Assembly: GCF_023101665.1 (NCBI RefSeq)
Contig: NZ_CP082161.1
Span: 6,572,001 to 6,636,000, forward strand
Reading direction: 5' to 3'
DNA from: Bradyrhizobium sp. 195
GTDB lineage: Bacteria; Pseudomonadota; Alphaproteobacteria; Rhizobiales; Xanthobacteraceae
DNA: 64,000 nucleotides
The notes under the pieces are model-generated. The model ran no database searches. It was not told where the DNA came from and saw only the letters and a list, made by a program, of their open reading frames with translations. Position numbers and translations under genes: made by a program. Below are positions 34,878 to 44,463 of this stretch, in pieces (positions within the stretch are counted from its first letter, which is position 1; each line of letters begins with the position of its first letter).

Positions 34878-35243
34878 ATGCCGAGCCGTGACATCGTCGA
34901 AGCCTTTGCGAAGCGGCTGGAGACCGGAGATTTCATCGGCGCGATCGAGCAGTTCTACACACCTGATGCCGCGACCTATGAGAACAATGCCGAGCCGACG
35001 GTGGGGCGCGACAAGCTCGTCGCCAAGGAGCGCGGCGTGCTGGCGGCTTCGAAGGAGGTCAAGGCCGTGCGCATCGGGCCAAGCCTGATCGAAGGCGACC
35101 ATGTCGCGACGCGCTGGACCTTCAGCTTCACCAACGCCGAAGGGATCACGCGGACGCTGGACGAGATCGCCTGGCAGACCTGGCGGGGCGACAAGCTGAT
35201 CGAGGAACGGTTCTATTACGATCCGAAGCAGCTCGGGCGGTGA
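34878..35243 (+). CDS. SnoaL/NTF2-like protein
   Basis: 121 residues from an ATG with GAGG six bases upstream; a GTG 12 bases earlier is less likely. The pattern RDIVEAFAKRLETGDFIGAIEQFYTPDAATYENN, DHVATRWTFSFT and DEIAWQTWRGDKLIEERFYYDPKQL is typical of SnoaL-like folds of the NTF2 superfamily, small cytoplasmic proteins that isomerise or hydrolyse diverse substrates. Regulated by the divergent TetR gene. Function unknown. Confidence 0.83.
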   Translation: MPSRDIVEAFAKRLETGDFIGAIEQFYTPDAATYENNAEPTVGRDKLVAKERGVLAASKEVKAVRIGPSLIEGDHVATRWTFSFTNAEGITRTLDEIAWQTWRGDKLIEERFYYDPKQLGR

Positions 35244-35261
35244 CTGCGCCTCTCAAACACA

Positions 35262-35344
35262 GGTGTCATCACCCGGCTTGACCGGGCGATCGAGACGATT
35301 GTGATTGAATCGATAAGCCGCGGCGTACTGGATGCCCCGCCTAC
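35262..35344. repeat. Palindromic repeat, family F, left part, split by IS481
   Basis: Begins GGTGTCATCACCCGGC and runs into GATGCCCCGC then CTAC, where the IS481 element follows. The matching GCGGGGCATGAC lies at 36618-36629 beyond the element. A related complete copy is at 44358-44463. Confidence 0.85.
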
Positions 35345-36613
35345 TGTTTAGTCCGGAGACATGGCTGACACCTGTTCGGACACATCACTGACAGGTTGGC
35401 CATTGGTCAAGTCGATCGATGCGACCTGCCAGCTGGCGAAGAAGATGCCGTAATGGCCATCGCGGTCCAGCGGCCGGATGGCGAGGCGCTCGCGGGCGAA
35501 GGCCTGGGGAACCTTCCAGAAGCGCCCCTTGAAGGAGATGTAGGGTCTTGTCGATGAGACTCTGCGCACGATCTCACCGCTGTCGTATTCGACGATCGGA
35601 ACGCGAGCCGGCATGGCACGGGTGCTCGGCCGGAAGCGATCGGCGGGGACGTGCATATCGAGGCCCTGGTGGGGACGTTCCAGATTGTAGACTGGCCGCC
35701 AGGCGTCGAAGGCGCGCTGGACCTCCGGCAGAGTGCGGAAGCGACGCATGGCAAGAACCTCGGCCTTCAGGGTGCGATGGAAGCGTTCGTTCTTGCCGCG
35801 CGCCTGCGGGTGACAGGGCCTGGCATGCACCACCCTGACACCGAGCTTGAGCAGCCACACCTTCAGCCCGGTCCAACGAACACCTGACGTATCGCCCCAC
35901 GGTGAGCCGTTGTCGGTGTAGAAAGCCTCCGGCAGGCCGTAGCAGCGGAACGTCGTCGTCAGATGATCCTGCACGGTAAGACGCTGCTCGTCGGCGCAGG
36001 CCTTCAGGCACAGGACATAGCGCGAGTGATCGTCGACAATTGTCAGCGGATGACATCGCGTCCCGTTGGCGAGCGGCAGGTGTCCCTTGAAGTCCATCTG
36101 CCACAGCAGGTTAGGAGCTTCCTTCTCGAAGCGATGCCCCGGATTGGGCGGTGCATTCTCGCTTGGCTTGACCCGACCGTGCCGACACAGGATCTGGTGC
36201 ACCGTTGACGGCACGGGCACCGTCTGCCCGCGCCGCTTCAGGCAGTGAGCGATCTTCCGCGCTCCCCAAGCCGGATGCTTGTCCCGCACGGCCAGAACCT
36301 GTGCCTCGACCGCAGCCTCACTGCGCTTGGGCATCGCATGCGGGCAACGGCAGCGGTCGGCCAGCTCTCGATCGCCAGCCTGCCAGCGCCGCAGCCATTT
36401 GTAGCCCACGTCAGGGCTGATGTTGAACCGTCGGCACAACTCGCGCCGATTGGCGCCCTCCTGCAAAGCCAGCCGCACGAACTCGTGACGCTGATCCATT
36501 GCTGACACCTCACTCCAGGGCATGGACGGCCTCCCGAATCGGACCAATCCAGCCAATGTTGATGTGTCAGCTATGTCTCCGAACACCCGTCAGTGATCTG
36601 TCCGGGCTAAACA
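35345..36613 (-). mobile_element. IS481-family insertion sequence, complete
   Basis: 1269 bp. Terminal inverted repeats start TGTTTAG at both ends (left TGTTTAGTCCGGA, right read inward TGTTTAGCCCGGA), then diverge in places. A perfect 4-bp duplication CTAC flanks it (35341-35344 and 36614-36617). It carries one DDE transposase whose stop codon lies in the left end. Intact ends, gene and duplication suggest recent transposition. Confidence 0.93.
35348..36523 (-). CDS. IS481-family transposase
   Basis: 391 residues from the ATG at 36523, chosen because GGGAGG lies six bases upstream and IS481 proteins often begin MPW. An N-terminal helix-turn-helix occupies about residues 8-60 (LALQEGANRRELCRRFNI...GYKWLRRW). 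The DDE catalytic core has Asp in LLWQMDFKGHLP, Asp in FYTDNGSPWG and Glu in GKNERFHRTLKAE, all present. A non-ATG start at 36586 would read into the terminal repeat and is less likely. Confidence 0.95.
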   Translation of the reverse strand: MPWSEVSAMDQRHEFVRLALQEGANRRELCRRFNISPDVGYKWLRRWQAGDRELADRCRCPHAMPKRSEAAVEAQVLAVRDKHPAWGARKIAHCLKRRGQTVPVPSTVHQILCRHGRVKPSENAPPNPGHRFEKEAPNLLWQMDFKGHLPLANGTRCHPLTIVDDHSRYVLCLKACADEQRLTVQDHLTTTFRCYGLPEAFYTDNGSPWGDTSGVRWTGLKVWLLKLGVRVVHARPCHPQARGKNERFHRTLKAEVLAMRRFRTLPEVQRAFDAWRPVYNLERPHQGLDMHVPADRFRPSTRAMPARVPIVEYDSGEIVRRVSSTRPYISFKGRFWKVPQAFARERLAIRPLDRDGHYGIFFASWQVASIDLTNGQPVSDVSEQVSAMSPD

Positions 36614-36617
36614 CTAC

Positions 36618-36629
36618 GCGGGGCATGAC
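36618..36629. repeat. Palindromic repeat, family F, right remnant
   Basis: GCGGGGCATGAC is the complement of the GTCATGCCCCGC-type arm ending at 35340; it is the half of the hairpin displaced by IS481. Confidence 0.8.
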
Positions 36630-36673
36630 AGCGGAGTTAGTCGCGAACCACCGTAACCCCGCCGCGCCGCATT

Positions 36674-36696
36674 TGTATCGATTTGTTAGCGATACA
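36674..36696. promoter_or_regulatory. Inverted repeat upstream of the GGDEF-EAL gene
   Basis: TGTATCG (36674-36680), nine bases, CGATACA (36690-36696). It could be an operator. It lies 111 bp before the start at 36807. No adjacent regulator is known. Confidence 0.3.
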
Positions 36697-36806
36697 CCGA
36701 TTCGAACACGCAGAAGTGGTCGTAGCGAACCTCGCAAACGGGGATAATTCATAGATCGTCAAAGGTTTGCAGCGAATTCTCCCGGATCGAGCCGGACAAA
36801 CGGCCG

Positions 36807-38783
36807 ATGTTAGGCTCTGGGATGCGGACTCAAACGACCAGCTATCTCGCGCGGCTGTTCGCCGGCGATCTGTCGGCCTTTGGCGGTCCCGCAACCGACG
36901 AGGCCGTGGCCGGCCATATCCGCGCCGAACAGATGTCGCTTGTGCTCGGCTATTCGGTGGGCATCATGCTCGCCAATGCCTGCAACGCCATCGTGCTCGC
37001 CATCGCGCTGTGGCAGTCGCCGGACAGGATACCTGCCCTGATCTGGGCGGTCGCCGTGGCCGCCGCCGCAATCGGATTCGGCGTCCAATCCCGCGCCGCG
37101 CGTCGCATCACAAAACCGCAATTCGTCTCGCGCCGCGCCATGCATCGGCTCGTGCGAAATGCCTTCGTCCTCGGAGCGGCCTGGGGCATCGTCCCAGTCA
37201 CCTTTTTCGCCGATGCCTCGACCGGCGGGCAGCTCGTCATCACCTGCCTGTGCTCGGGCATGCTGGCCGGCGGTGCGCTCGCCTTCGCCACCATCCCGAT
37301 CGCGGCCATCGCCTTCACGGCGCCCATCTTCCTCGGCATCGCCATCTGCCTCGGCAGGAACGGCGATCTCGCCTTCCTGCTGATCGCCTTCCTCGTCGTG
37401 GTCTACGGCAGCGTGCTGCTGCGGGGCGTGTTCGTCAATTCGATCGCGTTCGCGCGGCGCGTGATCCGCCAGATCGAGGCGGAGCGGACGGTCCGGCTGG
37501 ATCCTCTGACTCATCTGCCCAACCGCGTCGCCTTCAACGAAACGCTCGATGCCGCCCTGAGGCGGCTCGCTTTGTCCGGCGAGGAGTTCGCGGTACTCCT
37601 GCTCGATCTCGATCGCTTCAAGGAGGTCAACGACAAGTTCGGCCATCCTGCCGGCGACGAATTCCTGGTCCAGGTCGCAGGCCGCCTGCAGCGCTGCACG
37701 CGCGCGGCCGAACATGTCGCACGCATCGGCGGCGACGAATTCGCGCTGGTCATGAACAATCTGACGCGGCCGGAAGATGCACTCGAAATCGCCGAGCGCT
37801 TCGTCGCAGCCTTCGAGGAGCCGTTCCAGATCGAGGGCCGCCAGATCGTGGGCGCGACCAGCGTCGGCATCGTGCTGGCACCGCGCGACGGCACCACGTC
37901 GCTCGACGTCATGAAGAATGCTGACGCCGCGCTCTACCGCGCCAAGAAGGCGGGGCCGGGCACGATCCGCTTCTTCGAGGAAGCCGACGACAGGGTCTCA
38001 CGCGATCGCAAGGCGCTGCAATCAGACCTCGCCGGCGCGATCGCGCGAAACGAGCTGTTCCTCGTGTTTCAACCGTTCCTCGATCTCGACGAAAGCCGGA
38101 TCACCGGCTTCGAGGCGTTGCTCCGCTGGCAACATCCGGAGCGTGGGCTGGTGCCGCCGAGCGAATTCATCCCGATTGCGGAGGAGACCGGGCTGATCCA
38201 CGAGATCGGCGAATGGGCCATCCGCCGCGCCTGCGCGACGGTTGCCAAGTGGCCGAACGAGATCAGGGTCGCCGTGAATTTCTCCGCGGCGCAGTTTCAC
38301 AACGCCGGCATCCTCCAGACCATCGTGCAGGCGCTCAGCGACGCCAAGATCGCCCCGCACCGGCTCGAGATCGAGATCACTGAATCGATGCTGCTGTCGA
38401 AATACGGCTCGGCCGAGTCGGTCTTGAACGCGCTGCTGCAGCTCGGCGTCACCGTGGCGCTGGACGATTTCGGGACGGGCTTCTCCTCCCTCACCTATTT
38501 GCGCAAGCTGCCGTTCAGCCGGATCAAGATCGATCAGTCCTTCATCCGCGACATGCTGGTGCAGCCCGACTGCGCCGCCATCGTGAAATCGGTGATCGGT
38601 CTTGCGCGTGACCTGCGCATCGGTGTCGTCGCCGAGGGAGTCGAGACCGCCGACCAGCTCGAATATCTGCGCCAGATCAGTTGCGACGAGGCGCAGGGCT
38701 ATCTGATCAGCCGGCCGGTGTCGGCGGATAGCGTGCTGGCGCTGCTGGAGACGAAGAAGTATCGGGCGATTTACGCGGCGTAG
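36807..38783 (+). CDS. Membrane GGDEF-EAL protein (cyclic di-GMP turnover)
   Basis: 658 residues. Five or six hydrophobic segments in about residues 40-215 form a membrane sensor of unknown ligand. A GGDEF domain (about 235-390) has RIGGDEFAL near residue 308. An EAL domain (about 400-650) has FEALLRW near 436, NFSAAQF, EITESMLL and DDFGTGFSSL. Both active sites look intact; the inhibitory I-site is RAAE instead of RxxD, so cyclase feedback is probably lost. It could make or break cyclic di-GMP. Confidence 0.92.
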   Translation: MLGSGMRTQTTSYLARLFAGDLSAFGGPATDEAVAGHIRAEQMSLVLGYSVGIMLANACNAIVLAIALWQSPDRIPALIWAVAVAAAAIGFGVQSRAARRITKPQFVSRRAMHRLVRNAFVLGAAWGIVPVTFFADASTGGQLVITCLCSGMLAGGALAFATIPIAAIAFTAPIFLGIAICLGRNGDLAFLLIAFLVVVYGSVLLRGVFVNSIAFARRVIRQIEAERTVRLDPLTHLPNRVAFNETLDAALRRLALSGEEFAVLLLDLDRFKEVNDKFGHPAGDEFLVQVAGRLQRCTRAAEHVARIGGDEFALVMNNLTRPEDALEIAERFVAAFEEPFQIEGRQIVGATSVGIVLAPRDGTTSLDVMKNADAALYRAKKAGPGTIRFFEEADDRVSRDRKALQSDLAGAIARNELFLVFQPFLDLDESRITGFEALLRWQHPERGLVPPSEFIPIAEETGLIHEIGEWAIRRACATVAKWPNEIRVAVNFSAAQFHNAGILQTIVQALSDAKIAPHRLEIEITESMLLSKYGSAESVLNALLQLGVTVALDDFGTGFSSLTYLRKLPFSRIKIDQSFIRDMLVQPDCAAIVKSVIGLARDLRIGVVAEGVETADQLEYLRQISCDEAQGYLISRPVSADSVLALLETKKYRAIYAA

Positions 38784-38820
38784 GCACGATTGGGGCCTTG
38801 TTGCCGGCGACGCGGGAGGT

Positions 38821-38947
38821 GCGCTCCCTCCCCCGCTGGCGGGGGAGGGCTGGGGAGAGGGTAGCTCCGCAGCGGGAGTCCCCCAGAGGAGAGAACCCTC
38901 ACCCGCGCCTTCGGCGCGACCTCTCCCGCAAGCGGGAGAGGTGGAGC
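38821..38947. repeat. Composite inverted repeat, family G (CTCCCTCCCCCGC...)
   Basis: GCTCCCTCCCCCGCTGGCGGGGGAGGG is one small palindrome; CTCTCCCGCAAGCGGGAGAG is another; the outer flanks CTCCCTCCCCC and GGGAGAGGTGGAGC are partly complementary. GCGCCTTCGGCGC lies between them. Related units are widespread in alphaproteobacterial genomes (recalled). It separates the GGDEF-EAL gene from vanB. Confidence 0.7.
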
Positions 38948-38984
38948 CCGCGGCGGCGTCCATTTTTCCCAAACAAGCTCTCAG

Positions 38985-39965
38985 TTAAATCGTATCCGCG
39001 CGCAGCAGCGTGTCCACGGTAATCGTGCCGCGTGCGCGGGAGACGCAGGCGCAGATCTTCTGGTTGCTTTGCTTCTGATGATCGCTGAAGAAGACGTCGC
39101 GATGGTCGATCTCGCCGTCGACCGCGACCACGTCGATGGCGCAGAGGCCGCATTCGCCGCGCTTGCAATCGTACATCACGTCATGGCCGCTGGCATTGAG
39201 CACGTCCAGCATCGAGCGTTCCCGCGGGATCTCGAGCTCGACATCGGATCCCTTCAGGCGCACGCGAAACGTCTCGGTCGGCAGCGTGCCGCTGGAGCCA
39301 AAGGTCTCGTAGCGGAGATCGGGGAGCGGATGGCCGGCGCCGATCCAGGCGTGACGCGCGGCGTCGAGCATCCGCATCGGACCACAGAACAGCGCCAGCG
39401 CGCCCTTGGGGAGCGACGCGAACAGCGCATCGAGATCGAGCCGCCGGCCTTCGTCGCTGGCGTGAACGACCAGGCGATCTCCAAGCATCGCGGCGAGATC
39501 GTCGAGATAGGCGGCCTCGCCGCGCGAGCGCACCGCATAATGCAGCGTGACGTCGGCCCCGCGCCGCGCCAGTGCCTGCGCGGCGCCGAGGATCGGGGTG
39601 ATGCCGATGCCACCGGCGATCAGGCAGTAGCGTTCGCGCGCCCAGTCGACTGCAAGCAGCGAGGCGGGCTGCGTGATGTCGAGCCGCGCGCCCGGCGCGA
39701 GTTGCCACATGTAGCGCGAGCCGCCGCGGGAATCATCCGTGCGGCGCACCGCTATCTTGAAGCCTTGCGAGGTGGCCTCACCGACCAGCGAATAGGATCG
39801 CGTCTCCGGAAGACCGTCGATGGTGACGCTGACATTGATGTGGCTGCCGACCGGATAGGCCGCGCCGTCGAACTGATCGGGGCGGATCAGGAATTCGCGG
39901 ATGCCGGGTGCGAGATCGCGGGTCGAGACCAGCGTCGCGGGAATCCAGGTTTCGATGAAGCGCAT
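38985..39965 (-). CDS. vanB: VanB-type reductase (NAD/FMN and [2Fe-2S] ferredoxin)
   Basis: 326 residues from the ATG at 39965 with GAGGG eight bases upstream. An FMN-binding domain (RSYSLVGEAT), an NAD domain with LIAGGIGITPIL near residue 125, then a plant-type ferredoxin domain with CKRGECGLCAIDVV and the fourth Cys in KICACVSR. It is the electron-supplying partner of the VanA-type Rieske oxygenase in the same operon. Substrate specificity is inferred by family only. Confidence 0.88.
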   Translation of the reverse strand: MRFIETWIPATLVSTRDLAPGIREFLIRPDQFDGAAYPVGSHINVSVTIDGLPETRSYSLVGEATSQGFKIAVRRTDDSRGGSRYMWQLAPGARLDITQPASLLAVDWARERYCLIAGGIGITPILGAAQALARRGADVTLHYAVRSRGEAAYLDDLAAMLGDRLVVHASDEGRRLDLDALFASLPKGALALFCGPMRMLDAARHAWIGAGHPLPDLRYETFGSSGTLPTETFRVRLKGSDVELEIPRERSMLDVLNASGHDVMYDCKRGECGLCAIDVVAVDGEIDHRDVFFSDHQKQSNQKICACVSRARGTITVDTLLRADTI

Positions 39966-39976
39966 GGCGGCTGCCC

Positions 39977-40729
39977 TCAATCGGTTGCGGTTTTGATCAG
40001 CGCGAGCGCCGGCAAGAGGTCCAGATGGGTCCGGTTGCGCAGCGCAAGCCGCAGGTTTCGCACCGCGAGCCGCGCGTGTTCGCGCATGACCGCTTCGGCG
40101 CGCGCACCCTCGCGGTTCTCGATGGCGTCGATCACGACGCGATGGTGCTCCTGGCCGATGATCAGGATCTGCTGCGCCTCGGGGAGCGCGGATTGCGCCA
40201 TCACGAAGCCGCTCGGGGATGCAAAAGGCAGCGCGGAGGCGCGATCGATCTGGCGGATCAAGGGCGGGCTGCGCGACAATTCGGTGAGCAGGGCGTGGAA
40301 GCGCGCATTCAGCGCGACATAGGACGAGAAGGCCTCAATCGAGATCGGCACCTGGCGCAACAGCTCGTCGATCGCGGCGAGGCACTCCTTCAGCGGCTCC
40401 AGCTCACGCGCCGAGACGCCGCGCTCGGCGGCAAAGCGCGCGGCGAGGCCTTCGAGCGTGCCGCGCAGCTCGATGGAATCGGAGATGTCGCGCTCCGAAA
40501 ACGCCTTCACCATGAAGCCGCCGGAAGGGATCGCTTCCAGCAGCCCCTCCTCCTCCAACCGCACCAGCGCCATGCGCACCGGGGTGCGCGAGGCGCCGGT
40601 CGTCTCCACCGCCTGGAGCTCGGAGATGCGCTCGCCGGGGCGCAAGGCGCCCGACAGAATCTGGTCGCGCAGCGCGAGCTGCGCCTTCACGGTCTGCGAG
40701 ACAGAGCGGTCGACTTCACGCTCGGCCAT
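39977..40729 (-). CDS. GntR-family (FCD) regulator of the vanAB-type operon
   Basis: 250 residues. Winged helix at about residues 10-75 (LRDQILSGALRPGERISELQAVETTGASRTPVRMALVRLEEEGLL); FCD ligand domain follows with the metal-binding NARFH and EHHRVVIDAIENREG motifs. It sits between vanA (3 bp gap) and vanB (11 bp), on the same strand. VanR-type regulators bind TTGTATACAA-like sites; such sites lie upstream of vanA at 41811 and 41886. Confidence 0.92.
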   Translation of the reverse strand: MAEREVDRSVSQTVKAQLALRDQILSGALRPGERISELQAVETTGASRTPVRMALVRLEEEGLLEAIPSGGFMVKAFSERDISDSIELRGTLEGLAARFAAERGVSARELEPLKECLAAIDELLRQVPISIEAFSSYVALNARFHALLTELSRSPPLIRQIDRASALPFASPSGFVMAQSALPEAQQILIIGQEHHRVVIDAIENREGARAEAVMREHARLAVRNLRLALRNRTHLDLLPALALIKTATD

Positions 40730-40732
40730 GTT

Positions 40733-41782
40733 CTACTCCGCGGCCTGAAGATGCTGCGGCCCGTTTTCCTTCGCCACCATCCTGTCGATCAGCTTGCGCG
40801 TCCACATCGCGCCGGCGTCGATGTTGAGGTTGTAGAAGATGCGGTCGGGGTTCTCGTCCATGGCGCGCTGCTGCGCCTCGAGGATCAGCTCGTCCTCGTG
40901 GAAGATGCCGGAGACGCCCTCGCGGATCTCGGTGGTGATGCGCTGCTCGTCGAGCTGATAGTTGCGCACGAAGGCCCAGAAATAGTGACAGGTCTTCTCG
41001 GTCTCCGGCGTGATGGTGTTGAGCACGAAGCCGTTGACGCCCTGCGATCGGTCGCCTTCGGGCGCGCCGGTGCCGGTCGGCGCGACGCCGACGTCGATCG
41101 CGATCGTGCATGGTGCTTCAAAACGGATGATCTGCCAGCGATCGACGAGACCGGTCTTGCCGAGCTGCTTGGCCCAGAACGGCGGCGGCTCGATGCCGCG
41201 CATCCAGCGCGTCACCGTGACCGTCTTCTCGCCATGGGTGACGTCGAACGGGGCCTCGGCGACCGCCTCGTTGCCGATCGAGGAGCCGTGCACGAACGTC
41301 TCATGGGTGAGGTCCATGAGATTGTCGAGCACGAGGCGATAGTCGCATTTGACATGGATGGTCTTGCCGTCGCCGGCCCAGGCCGGATCGTGATTCCAGT
41401 GCATGTCGGGGACCAGCGCGGGATCGGCCAGCGCGGGATCGCCCATCCAGAGCCAGATGTAGCGGTGGCGCTCGACCACGGGATAGGCGCGGACGCAGGC
41501 CGACGGGTTGATGGTCTCCTGCGAGGGCATGAAGGTGCAGCGACCTTGCGCGTTGTATTTCAGGCCGTGATAGCCGCAGACGACGGTGTCGCCTTCGAGC
41601 CGCCCCTTGGACAGCGGCACCAGGCGGTGCCAGCAGGCATCTTCCAGCGCAGCGACCGAACCGTCGGCCTTGCGGTACATCACGACATGCTTGCCGCAGA
41701 TCGTCCGCGGCAGCAGCGCCGGCTTCACCTCGGCGTCCCAGGCGGCGGCGTACCAGGCGTTCATCGGGAAGGGCTTTGTCAC
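40733..41782 (-). CDS. vanA: VanA-type Rieske oxygenase (vanillate O-demethylase family)
   Basis: 349 residues from GTG (GGGAG seven bases before). The N-terminal Rieske domain has CWHRLVPLSKG and CGYHGL for the [2Fe-2S] cluster. The mononuclear iron site has DNLMDLTHETFVH near residue 170. It removes methyl groups from O-methoxylated aromatics such as vanillate, using electrons from the VanB-type protein. The first gene of the vanA-gntR-vanB operon. The exact substrate is not proven. Confidence 0.88.
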   Translation of the reverse strand: MTKPFPMNAWYAAAWDAEVKPALLPRTICGKHVVMYRKADGSVAALEDACWHRLVPLSKGRLEGDTVVCGYHGLKYNAQGRCTFMPSQETINPSACVRAYPVVERHRYIWLWMGDPALADPALVPDMHWNHDPAWAGDGKTIHVKCDYRLVLDNLMDLTHETFVHGSSIGNEAVAEAPFDVTHGEKTVTVTRWMRGIEPPPFWAKQLGKTGLVDRWQIIRFEAPCTIAIDVGVAPTGTGAPEGDRSQGVNGFVLNTITPETEKTCHYFWAFVRNYQLDEQRITTEIREGVSGIFHEDELILEAQQRAMDENPDRIFYNLNIDAGAMWTRKLIDRMVAKENGPQHLQAAE

Positions 41783-41810
41783 GGTCTCACTCCCTCGGCT
41801 TATGAATACG

Positions 41811-41822
41811 TTGTGTATACAA
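41811..41822. promoter_or_regulatory. GntR/VanR-type operator 1
   Basis: TTGTGTATACAA, a one-mismatch palindrome of the TTGTATACAA type. It overlaps the -10 element TATTGT of the vanA promoter, so binding should repress. Confidence 0.62.
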
Positions 41823-41846
41823 TAACGCGGGAATGGAATCGTTCAA
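41819..41846 (-). promoter_or_regulatory. Promoter of the vanA operon
   Basis: On the minus strand TTGAAC (41846-41841), a 16-base spacer and TATTGT (41824-41819). The start lies 37 bp before the vanA GTG. Confidence 0.55.
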
Positions 41847-41884
41847 GGGTAAATGTGATGTACTATAATACCTAGCTGCCCTGA

Positions 41885-41895
41885 TTTGTATACAT
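41885..41895. promoter_or_regulatory. GntR/VanR-type operator 2
   Basis: TTTGTATACAT is a second copy of the GTATAC core 75 bp upstream of operator 1. Two sites could allow looping by a dimer of dimers. Confidence 0.5.
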
Positions 41896-41907
41896 CGAAC
41901 TCCCAGT

Positions 41908-42007
41908 CGTCGCCCGCAGGCGGGCGATCCAGTACTCCGCGGCGGAAATTGTCTGTCCAAATGACAGCCGCGGAGTACTGGATTCCCCGCTTTCGCGGGG
42001 AATGACG
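41908..42007. repeat. Palindromic intergenic repeat, family F variant
   Basis: The arms around CCAGTACTCCGCGG and CCGCGGAGTACTGG are perfect complements; the right side ends GATTCCCCGCTTTCGCGGGGAATGAC, itself a hairpin. It lies between the vanA regulatory region and pgm and accounts for most of this 303-bp gap together with the operators. Confidence 0.8.
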
Positions 42008-42086
42008 GTGGTGACTGCGGCCCGGGCGGAAGATGCAGCAAGGGCGCCCTCGCCGCGGCAGATCGAGAATCGTACGGGCTCGGCAC

Positions 42087-43733
<1,647 letters not shown>

Positions 43734-43929
43734 TGAAGTACCTCGTCCTGTCGCAAGAGATCACGGGGATACCATAGCATCGGCCGGGCCCCCGCCAAGG
43801 GCACAACACGCGCGATGGGGGAGGCGTTCCTTGGGTAGGTGGCTGCAGCGAAAGCCCCGATCTCCCAGAGAAGCGTCATGAGGCGGCAGCATCGCGATGC
43901 TCCAATGCACATCCGGACACGCAGTGCCG

Positions 43930-44018
43930 TAGGGTGGGCAAAGCGGAGCGTGCCCACGTATCTTTCGCGGTCGAGAGAGATCGTGGGCACGGCGCAAGAG
44001 CGCCTTTGCCCACCCTAC
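43930..44018. repeat. Palindromic intergenic repeat, family C
   Basis: GTAGGGTGGGCAAAGCGGAG at the left and CTTTGCCCACCCTAC at the right, with an inner GCGTGCCCACG and CGTGGGCACGGC pair. It is the best intact match to the element split by IS110 at 17150. Confidence 0.88.
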
Positions 44019-44035
44019 GATATCTGCAGGTCCCG

Positions 44036-44093
44036 CATCCTGAGGTGCGAAGCTTGCAATGCGAGAGCGTTGCAAGCGAAGCCTCGAAGGATG
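44036..44093. repeat. Inverted repeat CATCCT...GGATG with internal GCTTGCAACGC-like pair
   Basis: CATCCTGAGGTGCGAAGCTTGCAATGC pairs imperfectly with GCGTTGCAAGCGAAGCCTCGAAGGATG. A long hairpin in the intergenic region; no gene. Confidence 0.7.
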
Positions 44094-44213
44094 AACGGCC
44101 GAGATTAGCCGGGCCCTTCGAGGTTTGCCCAAGGGGCGACCACCCCGAGCGACAACGGCTTCGCCGTTGCGCGAGGGTGACGGGGATGGATTGACGCTCG
44201 CCACCTCCACATC

Positions 44214-44322
44214 GTCATTGCGAGCGAAGCGAAGCAATCCAGAGTCTCTCCGCTGAGGGATTCTGGATTGCTTCCGCCTTCGCCAAGGCCTCGGCGGACA
44301 AGTCGCTACGCTCGCAATGACG
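44214..44322. repeat. Palindromic intergenic repeat, family B, long copy
   Basis: GTCATTGCGAGCGAAGCG at the left and CGCTACGCTCGCAATGAC at the right, sharing GAAGCAATCCAGA with the copy at 3208. An extra 30-bp insert (CGCCTTCGCCAAGGCCTCGGCGGAC) is present in the right arm. Confidence 0.85.
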
Positions 44323-44357
44323 GAGGATGAGGTGACAAGTTGCTTCCCCAAGTGACC

Positions 44358-44463
44358 TGTCATTCCCCGCGAAAGCGGGGAATCCAGTACGCCGCGGCTT
44401 CTCGGTTCGATCACGACCGTCTCTGGAATACTGGATCGCCCGGTTGAACCGGGCGATGACACC
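44358..44463. repeat. Palindromic intergenic repeat, family F
   Basis: TGTCATTCCCCGCGAAAGCGGGGAATCC at the left, CCAGTACGCCGCGGCTT in the middle and CGCCCGGTTGAACCGGGCGATGACACC at the right. Related to the repeat at 35262 that was split by IS481. Confidence 0.83.
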
